NCBI GenBank assembly: GCA_964221845.1 | Contig: CAXPZW010000018.1 | Span: 1 to 57,202, forward strand | Length of the DNA stretch: 57,202 nt | From: CAXPZW01 sp964221845 | GTDB lineage: Bacteria > Bacteroidota > Bacteroidia > Flavobacteriales_D > Sanyastnellaceae | Direction: 5' to 3' | Shown here: positions 25,789 through 33,915 of the stretch, piece by piece | Layout of the letters: every line of letters begins with the position of its first letter | Numbering within the stretch: the first letter of the stretch is position 1 | Notes under the pieces: model-generated | What the model was told of the DNA's origin: nothing | What the model saw: the letters and a program-made list of their open reading frames with translations, nothing else | Databases searched by the model: none | Made by a program: the position numbers and the translations under genes

Positions 25789-26256
25789 ATGAAAGCTGTT
25801 CTGATTCCTGTTTTGGCCCTGGCCGTATTGGCCGGTTGCAAGTCGCGCGATGCTGCTTCGGCCGATTCCAACCCCGATGCGCAAGCGCCCATGGCCTTTA
25901 GTGGTCCCACCCTGAATGATCCGCTGGAATTCAACCGTCCCTCCGACCCCTTCCAGGTCAACGGTGAACCCATGGTGGACGGCAACACCCTCAAAGTTGT
26001 AGTGGAATACAGTGGCGGTTGCCGCGACCACGTGTTCCAATTGGTGACCAACGGCATGCTGATGAAAAGCCTGCCGCCCCAGCGCCCTGTGCGCCTGATT
26101 CACCAGGCCAACGAGGACGTGTGCCGCCGTATGATCATCGACACCCTGACCTTTGACTTGACCCCATTGGCCGCCCCTGGAGGAGGCCGCATCAAATTGA
26201 ACCTCCAAGCCGATAGGGAGTTTTCCCTTGAATGTGTATTGGATTCGAACCGTTGA
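25789..26256 (+). CDS. Lipoprotein of unknown function
   Basis: This 155-residue protein has a lipoprotein signal (MKAVLIPVLALAVLAGCKS). The mature part contains VEYSGGCRDHVFQLVTNG and HQANEDVCRRMIIDTLTFDL, with three Cys that may form disulfides, ending in a beta-rich tail. I recognise no family beyond a small periplasmic lipoprotein. A TACTTTCG word sits at about 25723-25730 upstream. It precedes the secreted protease by 14 bp and is probably co-transcribed with it. Confidence 0.68.
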   Translation: MKAVLIPVLALAVLAGCKSRDAASADSNPDAQAPMAFSGPTLNDPLEFNRPSDPFQVNGEPMVDGNTLKVVVEYSGGCRDHVFQLVTNGMLMKSLPPQRPVRLIHQANEDVCRRMIIDTLTFDLTPLAAPGGGRIKLNLQADREFSLECVLDSNR

Positions 26257-26270
26257 TCGCCCCGAGTAAC

Positions 26271-28589
26271 ATGACCGCTTCACGCATTTTGACCGTGCTC
26301 TTCGCATGGCTGGCACTTCCCGCAGTTTCTCAAATCGCCTATGAAGGCACCCCGGTGGATTGGCCCCAGAGCCTGCCGCACACCGAGGCCCAGCTCACCT
26401 TGGATGCTCCTGACCTGGAAGCCTTGCGCGCCGAGGACCTCGAGAACGACCTCCACAAGGAATTCGGCTACCGCTTTGGAGTGGACATGCCCGTTTCTCT
26501 GGACGTGGTCGCCTCAGGCGAGACTTTTACCGCCCGTGCAAACGGCCAAAACGTGCTGGTCACCCAAGCACGCGTTTCTGCGCCCGGCGCGGTTTCCATG
26601 AACTTTACCTTTGACGCACTGCGCCTGCCCAAAGGCGCCAAGCTGCTGATTTGGGACACCAACCAAAGCGCCTACCTCGGCGCTTATGATCACCGCAGCA
26701 ACACCGATGGCGGTGAGTTTGCCGTAGGGTTGATCTACGCCAGCGACGTGGTGATCGAGCTCCAAATGCCCGCACGAAACTCACACACCGCAGAGGTGAT
26801 CTTGGGCGAGGTGGTTTACGGCTACCGCGACGTGCTCAGCAAATGGAACCAAGAAGCCCAGGCCTGGGAAAAAGCCCTGCGCGGCCCGTTTGGCAACAGC
26901 GGCGCATGCAACGTCAACGTCAACTGCCCCGAAGGCGATGAATGGCAAACCGAGAGCCGCTCGGTAGCCTTGATTGTGGACGGAGGATTCGCAGCCTGCA
27001 CAGGCGCGCTGGTTAACAACACCCAACAAGACGGCACCCCCTACTTTTTGACGGCCAACCACTGCTTGGGCGGCGAAGGCGGCTGGGTGTTCTACTTCAA
27101 CCATGAGTCAGCCACCTGCTCAGGCAACACGGGCCCCACCAGCGATTCGGTGTCGGGTTCGGTGCTGCGCGCAAGCAATGGCGGCAGTGACTTTGCCCTG
27201 TTGGAGTTGGACGAATCCCCTCCTGCCAGCTTCAACGTGCAATACGCCGGTTGGGACCGCACCGACAACCCCGTGCCCAACGCCTGTGGCATCCACCACC
27301 CTTCGGGCGACGTGAAAAAAATCTGTTTCGAAGACGACGCCCTCTCGCAAGAGAACTGGGGCGGCGCGCAAACCTGGCGAGTTGCCAACTGGGACCTTGG
27401 CGTAACCGAGCCCGGTTCTTCAGGCTCACCACTTTTTGATCAAAACCACCGCATTGTGGGTCAGCTCTTTGGCGGTTCCGCAGCGTGCAGCGGTTCCAAC
27501 GACAACAACCAACCCGATTATTACGGCCGCTTTGCCATCAGCTGGGACGGCACCAGTGCGTCGAATCGCCTCAAAGACTGGCTGGACCCCTCGGGCAGCG
27601 GCTCCGAAACCATGGATGGCTGGCCTGAAGGAGCCGAAGTGTTTGCCAGCGACCCTGCAGCCAACGGCTTCCAAAACATCCCCGAAACGTTGTGCGACCC
27701 TTCTTCGTTCGACCCGGTGTTCCGCATCAAGAACTTTGGCACCGACGTGCTGACTGCGTGCTCATTGCTGGTGACCTACAACGGTGTGGCGCAAGACCCT
27801 GTTTACTGGACAGGCTCACTCGCATCGGGCGACACCCAAGATGTCACCTTGCCCACCTTCACCCCCGAAGACGGCAACAACGACCTCAGCGTCATCGTGG
27901 ACGCCGAAGGCGATGAAAACCCCATGAACAACGCTGGCACTGCCACCACGCTACTCTCGCTGGGCGAAGCAGCGCTGACCATCGAAATCCTCACCGACAC
28001 CTACGGATATGAAACGTATTGGGAACTCCGCGGCCCGTATGGCGACGTGGTCCTCTCGGGCGGCAACGAAAACGTAGGCCCCAACGGCGGCGGGCTCACC
28101 GATGCAGCCAACGACGACCCCGGCGCATACGACAACAGCACCCTGTACAGCTTTGATTACAACGTGGAGGATCCTGGTTGCTACACCTTCCTGATTGTGG
28201 ACGACTACGCCGACGGCATTTGCTGTGCATACGGCGAGGGCGGCTACACCATCACAGATGCTTTGGGCACCGTGCTGGCGTCGGGCGGCGAATTTGGAGG
28301 CGAGGCCGAACACGAATTTGGCATGACCGCCGCCAACAACATCGCAGAGAAATCCGCCTGGCAATCAAGCCTCTTCCCCAACCCGGGCAACGGCAATTAC
28401 ACCCTCACCGCAGACACCGAAGTCAAACTGGTGCGCGTGATTGACGCGGTGGGCCGTACCGTCCTGCAAGACAACACCCGCTGGGACAAGCGCACCCAGT
28501 TGAACTTGGCCGGCTTGCCTGCGGGTTCCTACACCGTGCAACTGCAAAGCGATTACGGCTGGCACCACCTGCAGCTGATCCAACGCTAA
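26271..28589 (+). CDS. T9SS-secreted trypsin-like serine endopeptidase (lysyl endopeptidase-like)
   Basis: This 772-residue protein has a signal peptide (MTASRILTVLFAWLALPAVSQ) and a pro-region to about 205. The S1 protease domain follows, with His264 in TANHC, Asp307 in GGSDFALLEL and Ser384 in PGSSGSP. All three catalytic residues are present, and the Cys pattern resembles lysyl endopeptidase. After it come a CARDB-like segment (about 460-560), a GEVED-type carbohydrate-binding-like module (ELRGPYGDVVLSGG to CYTFLIVDDYADGICC), and a C-terminal type A sorting domain (SLFPNPGNGNYTL to LQLIQR). It probably degrades extracellular protein. ATG 26271 starts the signal; an in-frame codon at 26232 would overlap the lipoprotein gene. 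Confidence 0.88.
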   Translation: MTASRILTVLFAWLALPAVSQIAYEGTPVDWPQSLPHTEAQLTLDAPDLEALRAEDLENDLHKEFGYRFGVDMPVSLDVVASGETFTARANGQNVLVTQARVSAPGAVSMNFTFDALRLPKGAKLLIWDTNQSAYLGAYDHRSNTDGGEFAVGLIYASDVVIELQMPARNSHTAEVILGEVVYGYRDVLSKWNQEAQAWEKALRGPFGNSGACNVNVNCPEGDEWQTESRSVALIVDGGFAACTGALVNNTQQDGTPYFLTANHCLGGEGGWVFYFNHESATCSGNTGPTSDSVSGSVLRASNGGSDFALLELDESPPASFNVQYAGWDRTDNPVPNACGIHHPSGDVKKICFEDDALSQENWGGAQTWRVANWDLGVTEPGSSGSPLFDQNHRIVGQLFGGSAACSGSNDNNQPDYYGRFAISWDGTSASNRLKDWLDPSGSGSETMDGWPEGAEVFASDPAANGFQNIPETLCDPSSFDPVFRIKNFGTDVLTACSLLVTYNGVAQDPVYWTGSLASGDTQDVTLPTFTPEDGNNDLSVIVDAEGDENPMNNAGTATTLLSLGEAALTIEILTDTYGYETYWELRGPYGDVVLSGGNENVGPNGGGLTDAANDDPGAYDNSTLYSFDYNVEDPGCYTFLIVDDYADGICCAYGEGGYTITDALGTVLASGGEFGGEAEHEFGMTAANNIAEKSAWQSSLFPNPGNGNYTLTADTEVKLVRVIDAVGRTVLQDNTRWDKRTQLNLAGLPAGSYTVQLQSDYGWHHLQLIQR

Positions 28590-28607
28590 ATGCAAAAGAA
28601 CTTGTGC

Positions 28608-28637
28608 AAAAAAGGCGGTCCTCGGGCCGCCTTTTTT
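28608..28637. terminator. Bidirectional hairpin terminator after the protease gene
   Basis: AAAAAAGGCGG and CCGCCTTTTTT flank a short inner loop, so the hairpin can act on either strand. It lies 19 bp after the protease stop and separates it from the glycosyltransferase promoter. Confidence 0.85.
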
Positions 28638-28661
28638 CATGATTGGGCCCGGGATGTGGCC

Positions 28662-28669
28662 TAGCTTTG
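28662..28669 (+). promoter_or_regulatory. -7 element TAGCTTTG, 5 nt before the GT2 ATG
   Basis: This is an exact TAnnTTTG match separated from ATG 28675 by ACCGC. It decides for start 28675 over the earlier in-frame ATG codons at 28639 and 28654, which lie within or upstream of the promoter. Confidence 0.65.
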
Positions 28670-28674
28670 ACCGC

Positions 28675-29802
28675 ATGGAACTCTGGCCGCTCCATCCCCA
28701 TCAACTCGGTTGGCTCGCCGTCGCAGGCGGAGCACTGCTGGTGCAATTGCTGTACTTCTTGGTGCTCTTTGTGCGAATTGCCTTTCACCGGAAACGGCCG
28801 TCGTCCGCCATGGAAGCACCGGTGTCTGTCCTAGTTTGTGCCCGGAACGAAGAGCGACACCTCCGCAGCCTGATCCCCGAACTCATGGACCAGGACTACC
28901 CGGAATACGAAGTGGTGGTGGTCGACGACAGCAGTTGGGACGATACCCCAGATATCCTGCGCGCTTTTGAAGTGCGCTACCCCAACCTCAAGGTGGTGAC
29001 CTTGGACGACGAAGCCCAACGCATGTCGGGCAAGAAGTTCGCGGTGACCATGGGCATCAAGGCCGCCTCGCACAACCTGTTGCTCTTCACCGACGCGGAC
29101 TGCCGTCCATCAGGATCCTCTTGGCTCCGACACATGGCCGCTCCGCTGAATGAAAACAAAGCAGTGAGCATTGGGTACAGTCCATACCAATCCACCCCCG
29201 GCATGCTGGGGCATCTGATTCGCTACGACGCCTTTTTTACCGGCGTGCAGTACTTGTCTTTTGCCTTGGCCGGTATGCCGTACATGGGCGTTGGACGCAA
29301 CCTTGGCTACCGCAAAGACCTCTTCATGGAACACGGCGGTTTCAAATCCCACCTGGACTTGCAATCCGGCGACGACGACCTGTTTGTGAACGAAGTGGCC
29401 CGCAAATCCAACACCGGTGTGGTGCTGGGCGACGTAGCCATTACCCGTTCCGAACCCAAAACCAGCTGGAAGGCCTGGTGGCGCCAAAAACGCCGCCACC
29501 TGACCACCGGCATCCGCTACCGCGCCATTCACAAAGCCTTGCTTGGACTTTACCCGCTGAGTTGGCTGGTGTTCCACATGGCTTTGGTGGGTGCGCTGGT
29601 TTTCCACACACCCGTGGTGTGGATAATTGCACCGCTGGTCCTGAGGTGGGGAATGCAAATCGCTATTTTTAGCCGAGCTGCAAACCTTCTCGGAGACCGT
29701 GGTGTGGCGTGGTTCGCACCGCTTTCTGAGGCCTTTGTGCTGGCGTTTACCCCCACGGTAATGCTCGCAAACATGATCCAACCACCCAAACAATGGAAGT
29801 AG
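28675..29802 (+). CDS. Membrane-anchored GT2 glycosyltransferase
   Basis: This 375-residue protein has an N-terminal membrane segment (about 10-35). A GT2 domain follows (SVLVCARNEERHL, VVDDSSWDDTPD, FTDADCRPSG, GDDDLFVNEVA), and then WRQKRRHLTTGIRY in the RxxRW-like position. Two or three C-terminal membrane helices end the protein. It is of the type that builds glycolipids or carotenoid/hopanoid glycosides. Its stop lies 10 bp inside the sigma-factor gene. The substrate is unknown. Confidence 0.85.
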   Translation: MELWPLHPHQLGWLAVAGGALLVQLLYFLVLFVRIAFHRKRPSSAMEAPVSVLVCARNEERHLRSLIPELMDQDYPEYEVVVVDDSSWDDTPDILRAFEVRYPNLKVVTLDDEAQRMSGKKFAVTMGIKAASHNLLLFTDADCRPSGSSWLRHMAAPLNENKAVSIGYSPYQSTPGMLGHLIRYDAFFTGVQYLSFALAGMPYMGVGRNLGYRKDLFMEHGGFKSHLDLQSGDDDLFVNEVARKSNTGVVLGDVAITRSEPKTSWKAWWRQKRRHLTTGIRYRAIHKALLGLYPLSWLVFHMALVGALVFHTPVVWIIAPLVLRWGMQIAIFSRAANLLGDRGVAWFAPLSEAFVLAFTPTVMLANMIQPPKQWK

Positions 29803-30401
29803 GAGCCAACCTTTCCGAAAAAGCGCAATACGATTACGCCCTGGTGCAACGCGCCCTGAAAGACAAGGACCAACGTGCCTATGGGGAGCTCATGGAGCGC
29901 TACCGAGAAAGCATCTATTACATGTTGCTCAAAATGGTCAACAACTCCGACGACGCGGAGGACCTGACCATCGAAGCATTTGGCAAGGCCTTCAAACGCC
30001 TGCACCAATACACCCCGCAGTTTGCCTTCAGTACGTGGCTGTTTAAAATCGCGTCCAACAACTGCATCGACCACATCCGCAAAAAACGCATCAACGCCCT
30101 CAGCCTGGACGCGGGATACACCAACTCCGACGGCGAAACCATGGAGATCAACATTGCCGACGGCAAGCTCGACCCGGAAGAAACCATGGAGAAGATGGAG
30201 CGCGTGAAGAAAATGCGCGAAGTGGTCACCAAGCTCAAGCCCCGCTACCGCGAATTGGTGGAGCTGCGCTACTTCAAGGAGCTCTCCTACGAGGAAATCT
30301 CCCAGGAACTCGACATCCCCTTGGGAACGGTCAAGGCCCAGCTCTTCCGTGCTCGTGAGTTCCTGTACAACCTGATGAAGAACACCCGCGAGACCATCTG
30401 A
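29793..30401 (+). CDS. RNA polymerase sigma-70 factor, ECF type
   Basis: This 202-residue protein has sigma region 2 (MERYRESIYYMLLKMVNNSDDAEDL with FSTWLFKIASNNCIDHIRKK) and region 4 (RELVELRYFKELSYEEISQELDIPLGTVKAQLFRAREFL). The 45-residue linker is longer than usual and acidic. No anti-sigma factor is adjacent; neighbours are a glycosyltransferase gene, which it overlaps by 10 bp, and rsmG 4 bp downstream. The arrangement implies co-expression with rsmG, and regulation other than by a cis-encoded anti-sigma factor. Confidence 0.92.
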   Translation: MEVGANLSEKAQYDYALVQRALKDKDQRAYGELMERYRESIYYMLLKMVNNSDDAEDLTIEAFGKAFKRLHQYTPQFAFSTWLFKIASNNCIDHIRKKRINALSLDAGYTNSDGETMEINIADGKLDPEETMEKMERVKKMREVVTKLKPRYRELVELRYFKELSYEEISQELDIPLGTVKAQLFRAREFLYNLMKNTRETI

Positions 30402-30405
30402 TTCC

Positions 30406-31038
30406 ATGGGGCTCGATCTGATCCTCCGTTACTTTCCTGACCTCACCGACACCCAGCGCGACCAATTCGAGCGCATGGGTCCGGCCTACGTGTATTGGAA
30501 CAGCCAAATCAACGTGGTCTCCCGTAAGGATGCCGAGAACATGTATGAGCGCCACATCCTGCATTCGCTGGCCATTGCCAAATTGTTCCGCTTCCAACCG
30601 GGGAGTCACATCTTAGACATTGGCACCGGAGGAGGCTTCCCCGGCGTGCCGTTGGCCGTGTTGCATCCGGAAGTGGATTTCTGGCTGGTAGACAGCATCG
30701 GCAAGAAGATCAAAGTGGTGAACGAAGTGTGCGCCGAACTGGGCATCACCAACGTCAAGGCCACCCACCAACGCGCCGAAACCGTCAACAAGAAGTTTGA
30801 TTTTGTGGTGAGCCGCGCGGTGACCCGCTTTGAGAACTTTTTGCCGTGGACCCGCGGTAAGTTTCGCCAGGACATGCGCAATGCCTTTCCCAACGGCATC
30901 CTCTACCTCAAGGGCGGCGACCTGTCTGAAGAGATGAAAGCCGTGCACCAGGACTACGACATCTTTGACCTCACCGATTGGTTCAAGGAAGAATTCTTCG
31001 AGACCAAGAAACTGGTCTACGTGCGAATGGTGGACTGA
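30406..31038 (+). CDS. rsmG: 16S rRNA (guanine527-N7)-methyltransferase RsmG
   Basis: This 210-residue protein carries the RsmG (GidB) signature: NVVSRKD, ERHILHSLA, the SAM-binding LDIGTGGGFPGVPLAV, VDSIGKKIKVV, and VSRAVTRFENFLPW. It methylates G527 of 16S rRNA. ATG 30406 is 4 bp after the sigma-factor stop, and the length is normal. Confidence 0.95.
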   Translation: MGLDLILRYFPDLTDTQRDQFERMGPAYVYWNSQINVVSRKDAENMYERHILHSLAIAKLFRFQPGSHILDIGTGGGFPGVPLAVLHPEVDFWLVDSIGKKIKVVNEVCAELGITNVKATHQRAETVNKKFDFVVSRAVTRFENFLPWTRGKFRQDMRNAFPNGILYLKGGDLSEEMKAVHQDYDIFDLTDWFKEEFFETKKLVYVRMVD

Positions 31039-31186
31039 TCTCCACCATCCATTCCTCGAGGCCTACCATTCACAAAACGCCGCCGTTTGACCCTTGATTC
31101 CGCCTTTGTGAGGCCCCAACTTGCCCTGCTGCCCACCCTGGTTTTGGACCGTTTTCAAAGCCAAAAACCCGGGCGCATCTACAGGC

Positions 31187-31876
31187 ATGTTGGACATCAA
31201 ACTTCTCTGCGGAGGTGACCGCACCGATCACTTTTACCACTGGTTCCTCTCGGCCAAACCCGAACCCGCTGCACAGCTCGTGCGGCACATCCACGCAGCC
31301 ACCCTGGGCCTGCACGATCGCATGAAAGGTGTGGGAGGCGGGATCGTCACCTTTAAGCACAAAGGCTCCCCGGATTGGCGGGTGTTTTTGGGCCATGAAA
31401 AATGGACCTACAACCACTGGGTGGTCCTCGGCATCATGAGCGACGCCGGTGGTGGGCATCGCCGTGGGCGCTACCGCTATGGAGGCCAAAACCGCATGTG
31501 GGGTACCGTGCGCAAAACCTGGGCCTCCTACCTGGCCAGCCTGCAAGAGGACGTACCCAAACCAACCGTGGAATTTGGCGCGCTGATCCTGCGGCGCTTG
31601 GCCAACGACCCTGCCTTTGTGCACGAGTTTGGAGAAGCCATCCTCTACTCCCTCTGCGAAGAAGGCACCGAGCCCGGCAAGTACCTCTTGCGCTTGCTGA
31701 TTTCAGCAGGCCCCGGCTACAAGACCCTGGCCGAATACATGGGCGAGTCCGAACTGCGCTTGCAACAAATTACCAGCCAACAAGGCTATTGCCCGGTCAA
31801 GGAATTGATCGGTGTGGTGAACGCTGTGCGCAAATGCCAACGGCAACGGTTGAAGTCTGTGGAGGCGATCAAATAG
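31187..31876 (+). CDS. Hypothetical protein, family not recognised
   Basis: This 229-residue protein has no signal peptide. It starts MLDIKLLCGGDRTDHFYHWF; an in-frame upstream codon at 31121 would add 22 unlikely residues. The first half is rich in Gly, Trp and Arg (GHEKWTYNHWVVLG, GGGHRRGRYRYGGQNRMWG). The second half is helical (VEFGALILRRLANDPAFVHEFGEAILYSL). I recognise no domain. Codon use and G+C content are like the neighbouring genes. The 148-bp gap from rsmG shows nothing notable. Confidence 0.6.
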   Translation: MLDIKLLCGGDRTDHFYHWFLSAKPEPAAQLVRHIHAATLGLHDRMKGVGGGIVTFKHKGSPDWRVFLGHEKWTYNHWVVLGIMSDAGGGHRRGRYRYGGQNRMWGTVRKTWASYLASLQEDVPKPTVEFGALILRRLANDPAFVHEFGEAILYSLCEEGTEPGKYLLRLLISAGPGYKTLAEYMGESELRLQQITSQQGYCPVKELIGVVNAVRKCQRQRLKSVEAIK

Positions 31877-31895
31877 TAACTTATAATTTACTTTT

Positions 31896-32224
31896 GTGTT
31901 GGTCATCGAACACTACGTCGAGGGCGGCCGTGTCCCTTTTCTGGAACGGATGTCCACGTTGGATCCTGCCGAGTTGACCCGAGCACGGACTACTTGTTGC
32001 GCCTATCGATGGGGAACACTTCCCATTTGAAGTCGTTGTCCGGGGGCTTGGTCGAAGTCCGCATTCGAGGAAGAAAGGAAATGCGCTTGTACTTCGGACG
32101 GATCGAACACAACCGTCTGCTCGCACTCTGGGGCGGTGCCAAAAAGCATCAAACCAAAGACATACTCAAAGCACGGACATATTGGAGTCGCTTTAATACC
32201 GCACGCAGTCATGGCACTGTCTAA
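31896..32224 (+). pseudogene. RelE/HigB (Gp49-type) toxin, apparently frameshifted
   Basis: Two frames together make one phage-Gp49/HigB-like toxin. The first begins at GTG 31896 (LVIEHYVEGGRVPFLERMSTLDPAELTRAR) and terminates at 32030 in its own phase. The second continues in the -1 phase with YLLRLSMGNTSHLKSLSGG, RIRGRKEMRLYFGR, and GGAKKHQTKDILKARTYW to the stop at 32224. The join lies near 31988-31991, where one base seems missing. No slip sequence is evident. The toxin is probably inactive, or the base is an assembly error. The end overlaps the antitoxin gene by 14 bp, as in intact pairs. Confidence 0.62.
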
Positions 32225-32546
32225 AGAAATCCAGGAGTTCTTCGTTGAACAAACCCAACGCTCGCCAGAGTACCGCTCTTTGCTATTGGCTGATGCAGCT
32301 CAAAACATCTTACACGGAGAACTTCACCTAGCAAGGGAGAAAATTAAAATTGCCGTGCACGGCTCAGTAGGCTTCGAATCCCTCGGAAAAAAATTGGGCA
32401 AATCCCCAAAATCGTTGCACCGCAGCTTTGGTCCCAAAGGCAACCCCACAGCAAAAACGCTGATTGCAGTGCTGACCGAATTGCAAGATTTCTTGGATGT
32501 TTCGCTGGAAGTGAAGGCCGTTCCTAGAGACGGGTCGACGGCCTGA
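32211..32546 (+). CDS. HigA-like HTH antitoxin
   Basis: This 111-residue protein ends in an XRE-type helix-turn-helix: GFESLGKKLGKSPKSLHRSFGPKGNPTAKTL, followed by ALTELQDFL-like helices and VSLEVKAV. This is the probable addiction-module antidote type normally paired with Gp49-family toxins. It would bind the toxin and repress the operon. ATG 32211 lies inside the end of the toxin frame. The antitoxin appears intact although the toxin frame is broken. Confidence 0.75.
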   Translation: MALSKEIQEFFVEQTQRSPEYRSLLLADAAQNILHGELHLAREKIKIAVHGSVGFESLGKKLGKSPKSLHRSFGPKGNPTAKTLIAVLTELQDFLDVSLEVKAVPRDGSTA

Positions 32547-32578
32547 AACCCGCGTGGGACAGGCGATTCCTAAAAGAC

Positions 32579-32606
32579 AAAAAGGGATGTCGTTACCGAC
32601 ACCCCC
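32579..32606 (-). terminator. Terminator downstream of the response-regulator gene
   Basis: On the minus strand the stem GGG.TGTCG/CGACA.CCC with one mismatch is followed by TTTTT. It lies 111 bp after the regulator stop and can also cap the antitoxin transcript from the other side. Confidence 0.55.
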
Positions 32607-32716
32607 TTCTGTAAACCTGCAAGGAAAATTTTGAAACCAACGCAGTTGTTTCACTGCGTACATCCTTTAGACGGATAATTTCTAAAGGGTTGCCCCGATC
32701 GGAAAACTTTTTTTCT

Positions 32717-33415
32717 CTAGGGCGTGAATTTATATCCTACTCCTCTGACGGAATGGATGTACCGGGGTTGCCTCGGATTTTCCTCAAAATGTTTTCGAAG
32801 GGCCAAAACGTAGTTGTCGATGGTGCGGGTATTGGGGAACACATCGTACCCCCAGACCTGCTCCAAGATGTCTTCGCGACGCACCACTTGCCCCTGATTT
32901 AGAATGAGATAACGCAAGAATTCCATCTCGCGTTTGTTGATACGCACCCGCTCTCCGGAGCGCCCGACGACCTCAAAACTTTTGAAGTACACTTTGTTGT
33001 CGCCGAAGGAAAAAACTTCTTCAGGCAGGGCCGAAGTGGTGTTGCGGCGGATCAGATTTCCGATGCGTAGCAGCAATTCTTCCAGCTCAAACGGCTTGGT
33101 GAGGTAGTCGTCGGCGCCCAAACGCAGGCCTTCAACGCGGTCCACGCCGGCGTTGCGCGCAGTCAAAAACAGAATGGGCACCTCTACCCCTTTGATGCGC
33201 ACGGCTTGGCATACGGCAAAGCCGTCCATGTCGGGCAGCATCACGTCGAGCACCACCAGGTCAAAGCGGCGCGAGGTGAGCAGGTTCACCGCCTCCTTGC
33301 CCGAATCGGTGCAGGTCACGTGGTAGCCTTCGGCCTCCAGATTGATGTCGAGCAAGGTTTGGATGGCCTTGTCGTCTTCCACCACCAGGATCCGTGTGTC
33401 GCGTTCTTGGGTCAT
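32717..33415 (-). CDS. OmpR/PhoB-family response regulator (orphan)
   Basis: This 232-residue protein has a receiver domain with acidic pocket VVEDD, phosphoacceptor Asp in LVVLDVMLPDMDG, conserved Thr in LFLTA and Lys in YLTKPF. A winged-helix DNA-binding domain follows (INKREMEFLRYLILNQGQVVRREDIL, TIDNYVLALRKHFE, IHSVRGVGYKFTP). No sensor kinase is adjacent, so the partner is encoded elsewhere. The gene is divergent from the menaquinone operon, with only 77 bp between the two start codons, so it could regulate that operon as well as itself. Confidence 0.93.
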   Translation of the reverse strand: MTQERDTRILVVEDDKAIQTLLDINLEAEGYHVTCTDSGKEAVNLLTSRRFDLVVLDVMLPDMDGFAVCQAVRIKGVEVPILFLTARNAGVDRVEGLRLGADDYLTKPFELEELLLRIGNLIRRNTTSALPEEVFSFGDNKVYFKSFEVVGRSGERVRINKREMEFLRYLILNQGQVVRREDILEQVWGYDVFPNTRTIDNYVLALRKHFEENPRQPRYIHSVRGVGYKFTP

Positions 33416-33419
33416 GCCG

Positions 33420-33427
33420 CAAAACTA
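33420..33427 (-). promoter_or_regulatory. -7 element TAGTTTTG, 4 nt before the response-regulator ATG
   Basis: Read on the minus strand this is an exact TAnnTTTG followed by CGGC and ATG 33415. The mRNA would start at or next to the start codon. Confidence 0.55.
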
Positions 33428-33480
33428 ACAGATCAGCCGGCCTTGTAGTTCGCGGTGAACTCCACTCGGTGCCCGTGGGT

Positions 33481-33488
33481 TACTTTCG
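33481..33488 (+). promoter_or_regulatory. -7 element TACTTTCG, 4 nt before menI
   Basis: This differs from TAnnTTTG at one position and is followed by CTGT and ATG 33493. It is the likely promoter of the men operon and supports start 33493. Confidence 0.5.
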
Positions 33489-33492
33489 CTGT

Positions 33493-33915
33493 ATGGAAGA
33501 GGAAATTGCACGCCTGCGAGAACGAAGCGCCCACACCATTGGCGCACAGCTTGGCATTGAGATCACCCGCGCCGAAGCCGGCTATGTGGAAGGCACCATG
33601 CCGGTAGACCACCGCACCCACCAACCCTACGGGCTGCTGCACGGCGGCGCCAGCGTAGTGTTGGCCGAAACCTTGGGCAGTGTGGGCTCCCACTTGTTGG
33701 TGTACGACCAAGGCAAACTGGCCGTGGGCGTGGAAGTCAACTGCAACCACCTGCGCGGCGTGCGTTCAGGCACCGTTACCGGCAAGGCCCGCATCGAACA
33801 CCAAGGCGGGCGCATGCACGTGTGGCTCATCACCATCGAAGACGAAAAAGGCCGCAAGGTGGCCTCCGGCCGGTTGACCACCATGATCATCCCCAACCCC
33901 GAAGCGCAGGGATGA
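33493..33915 (+). CDS. menI: 1,4-dihydroxy-2-naphthoyl-CoA thioesterase (hotdog fold)
   Basis: This 140-residue protein is of the PaaI/YdiI hotdog type. MPVDHRTHQPYGLLHGGASV and VLAETLGSVGSHLL match the E. coli MenI (YdiI) active-site region, with the Glu of LAE as catalytic residue. It would release 1,4-dihydroxy-2-naphthoate from its CoA ester before prenylation. Being the first gene of the men operon strengthens the MenI call over a generic thioesterase. Start 33493 is given by the promoter and homology. Its stop TGA overlaps menF as ATGA. Confidence 0.85.
   Translation: MEEEIARLRERSAHTIGAQLGIEITRAEAGYVEGTMPVDHRTHQPYGLLHGGASVVLAETLGSVGSHLLVYDQGKLAVGVEVNCNHLRGVRSGTVTGKARIEHQGGRMHVWLITIEDEKGRKVASGRLTTMIIPNPEAQG

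Noticed and set aside
26232..26260. GGATTCGAACCG, like the T-arm of a tRNA on the minus strand
   Set aside because: It lies within the coding end of the lipoprotein gene, and no acceptor, D or anticodon arms can be folded around it.
31889..31896. TACTTTTG -7 match at the toxin start
   Set aside because: It overlaps the GTG that begins the conserved toxin sequence, so it could not direct transcription of the whole frame; probably chance.
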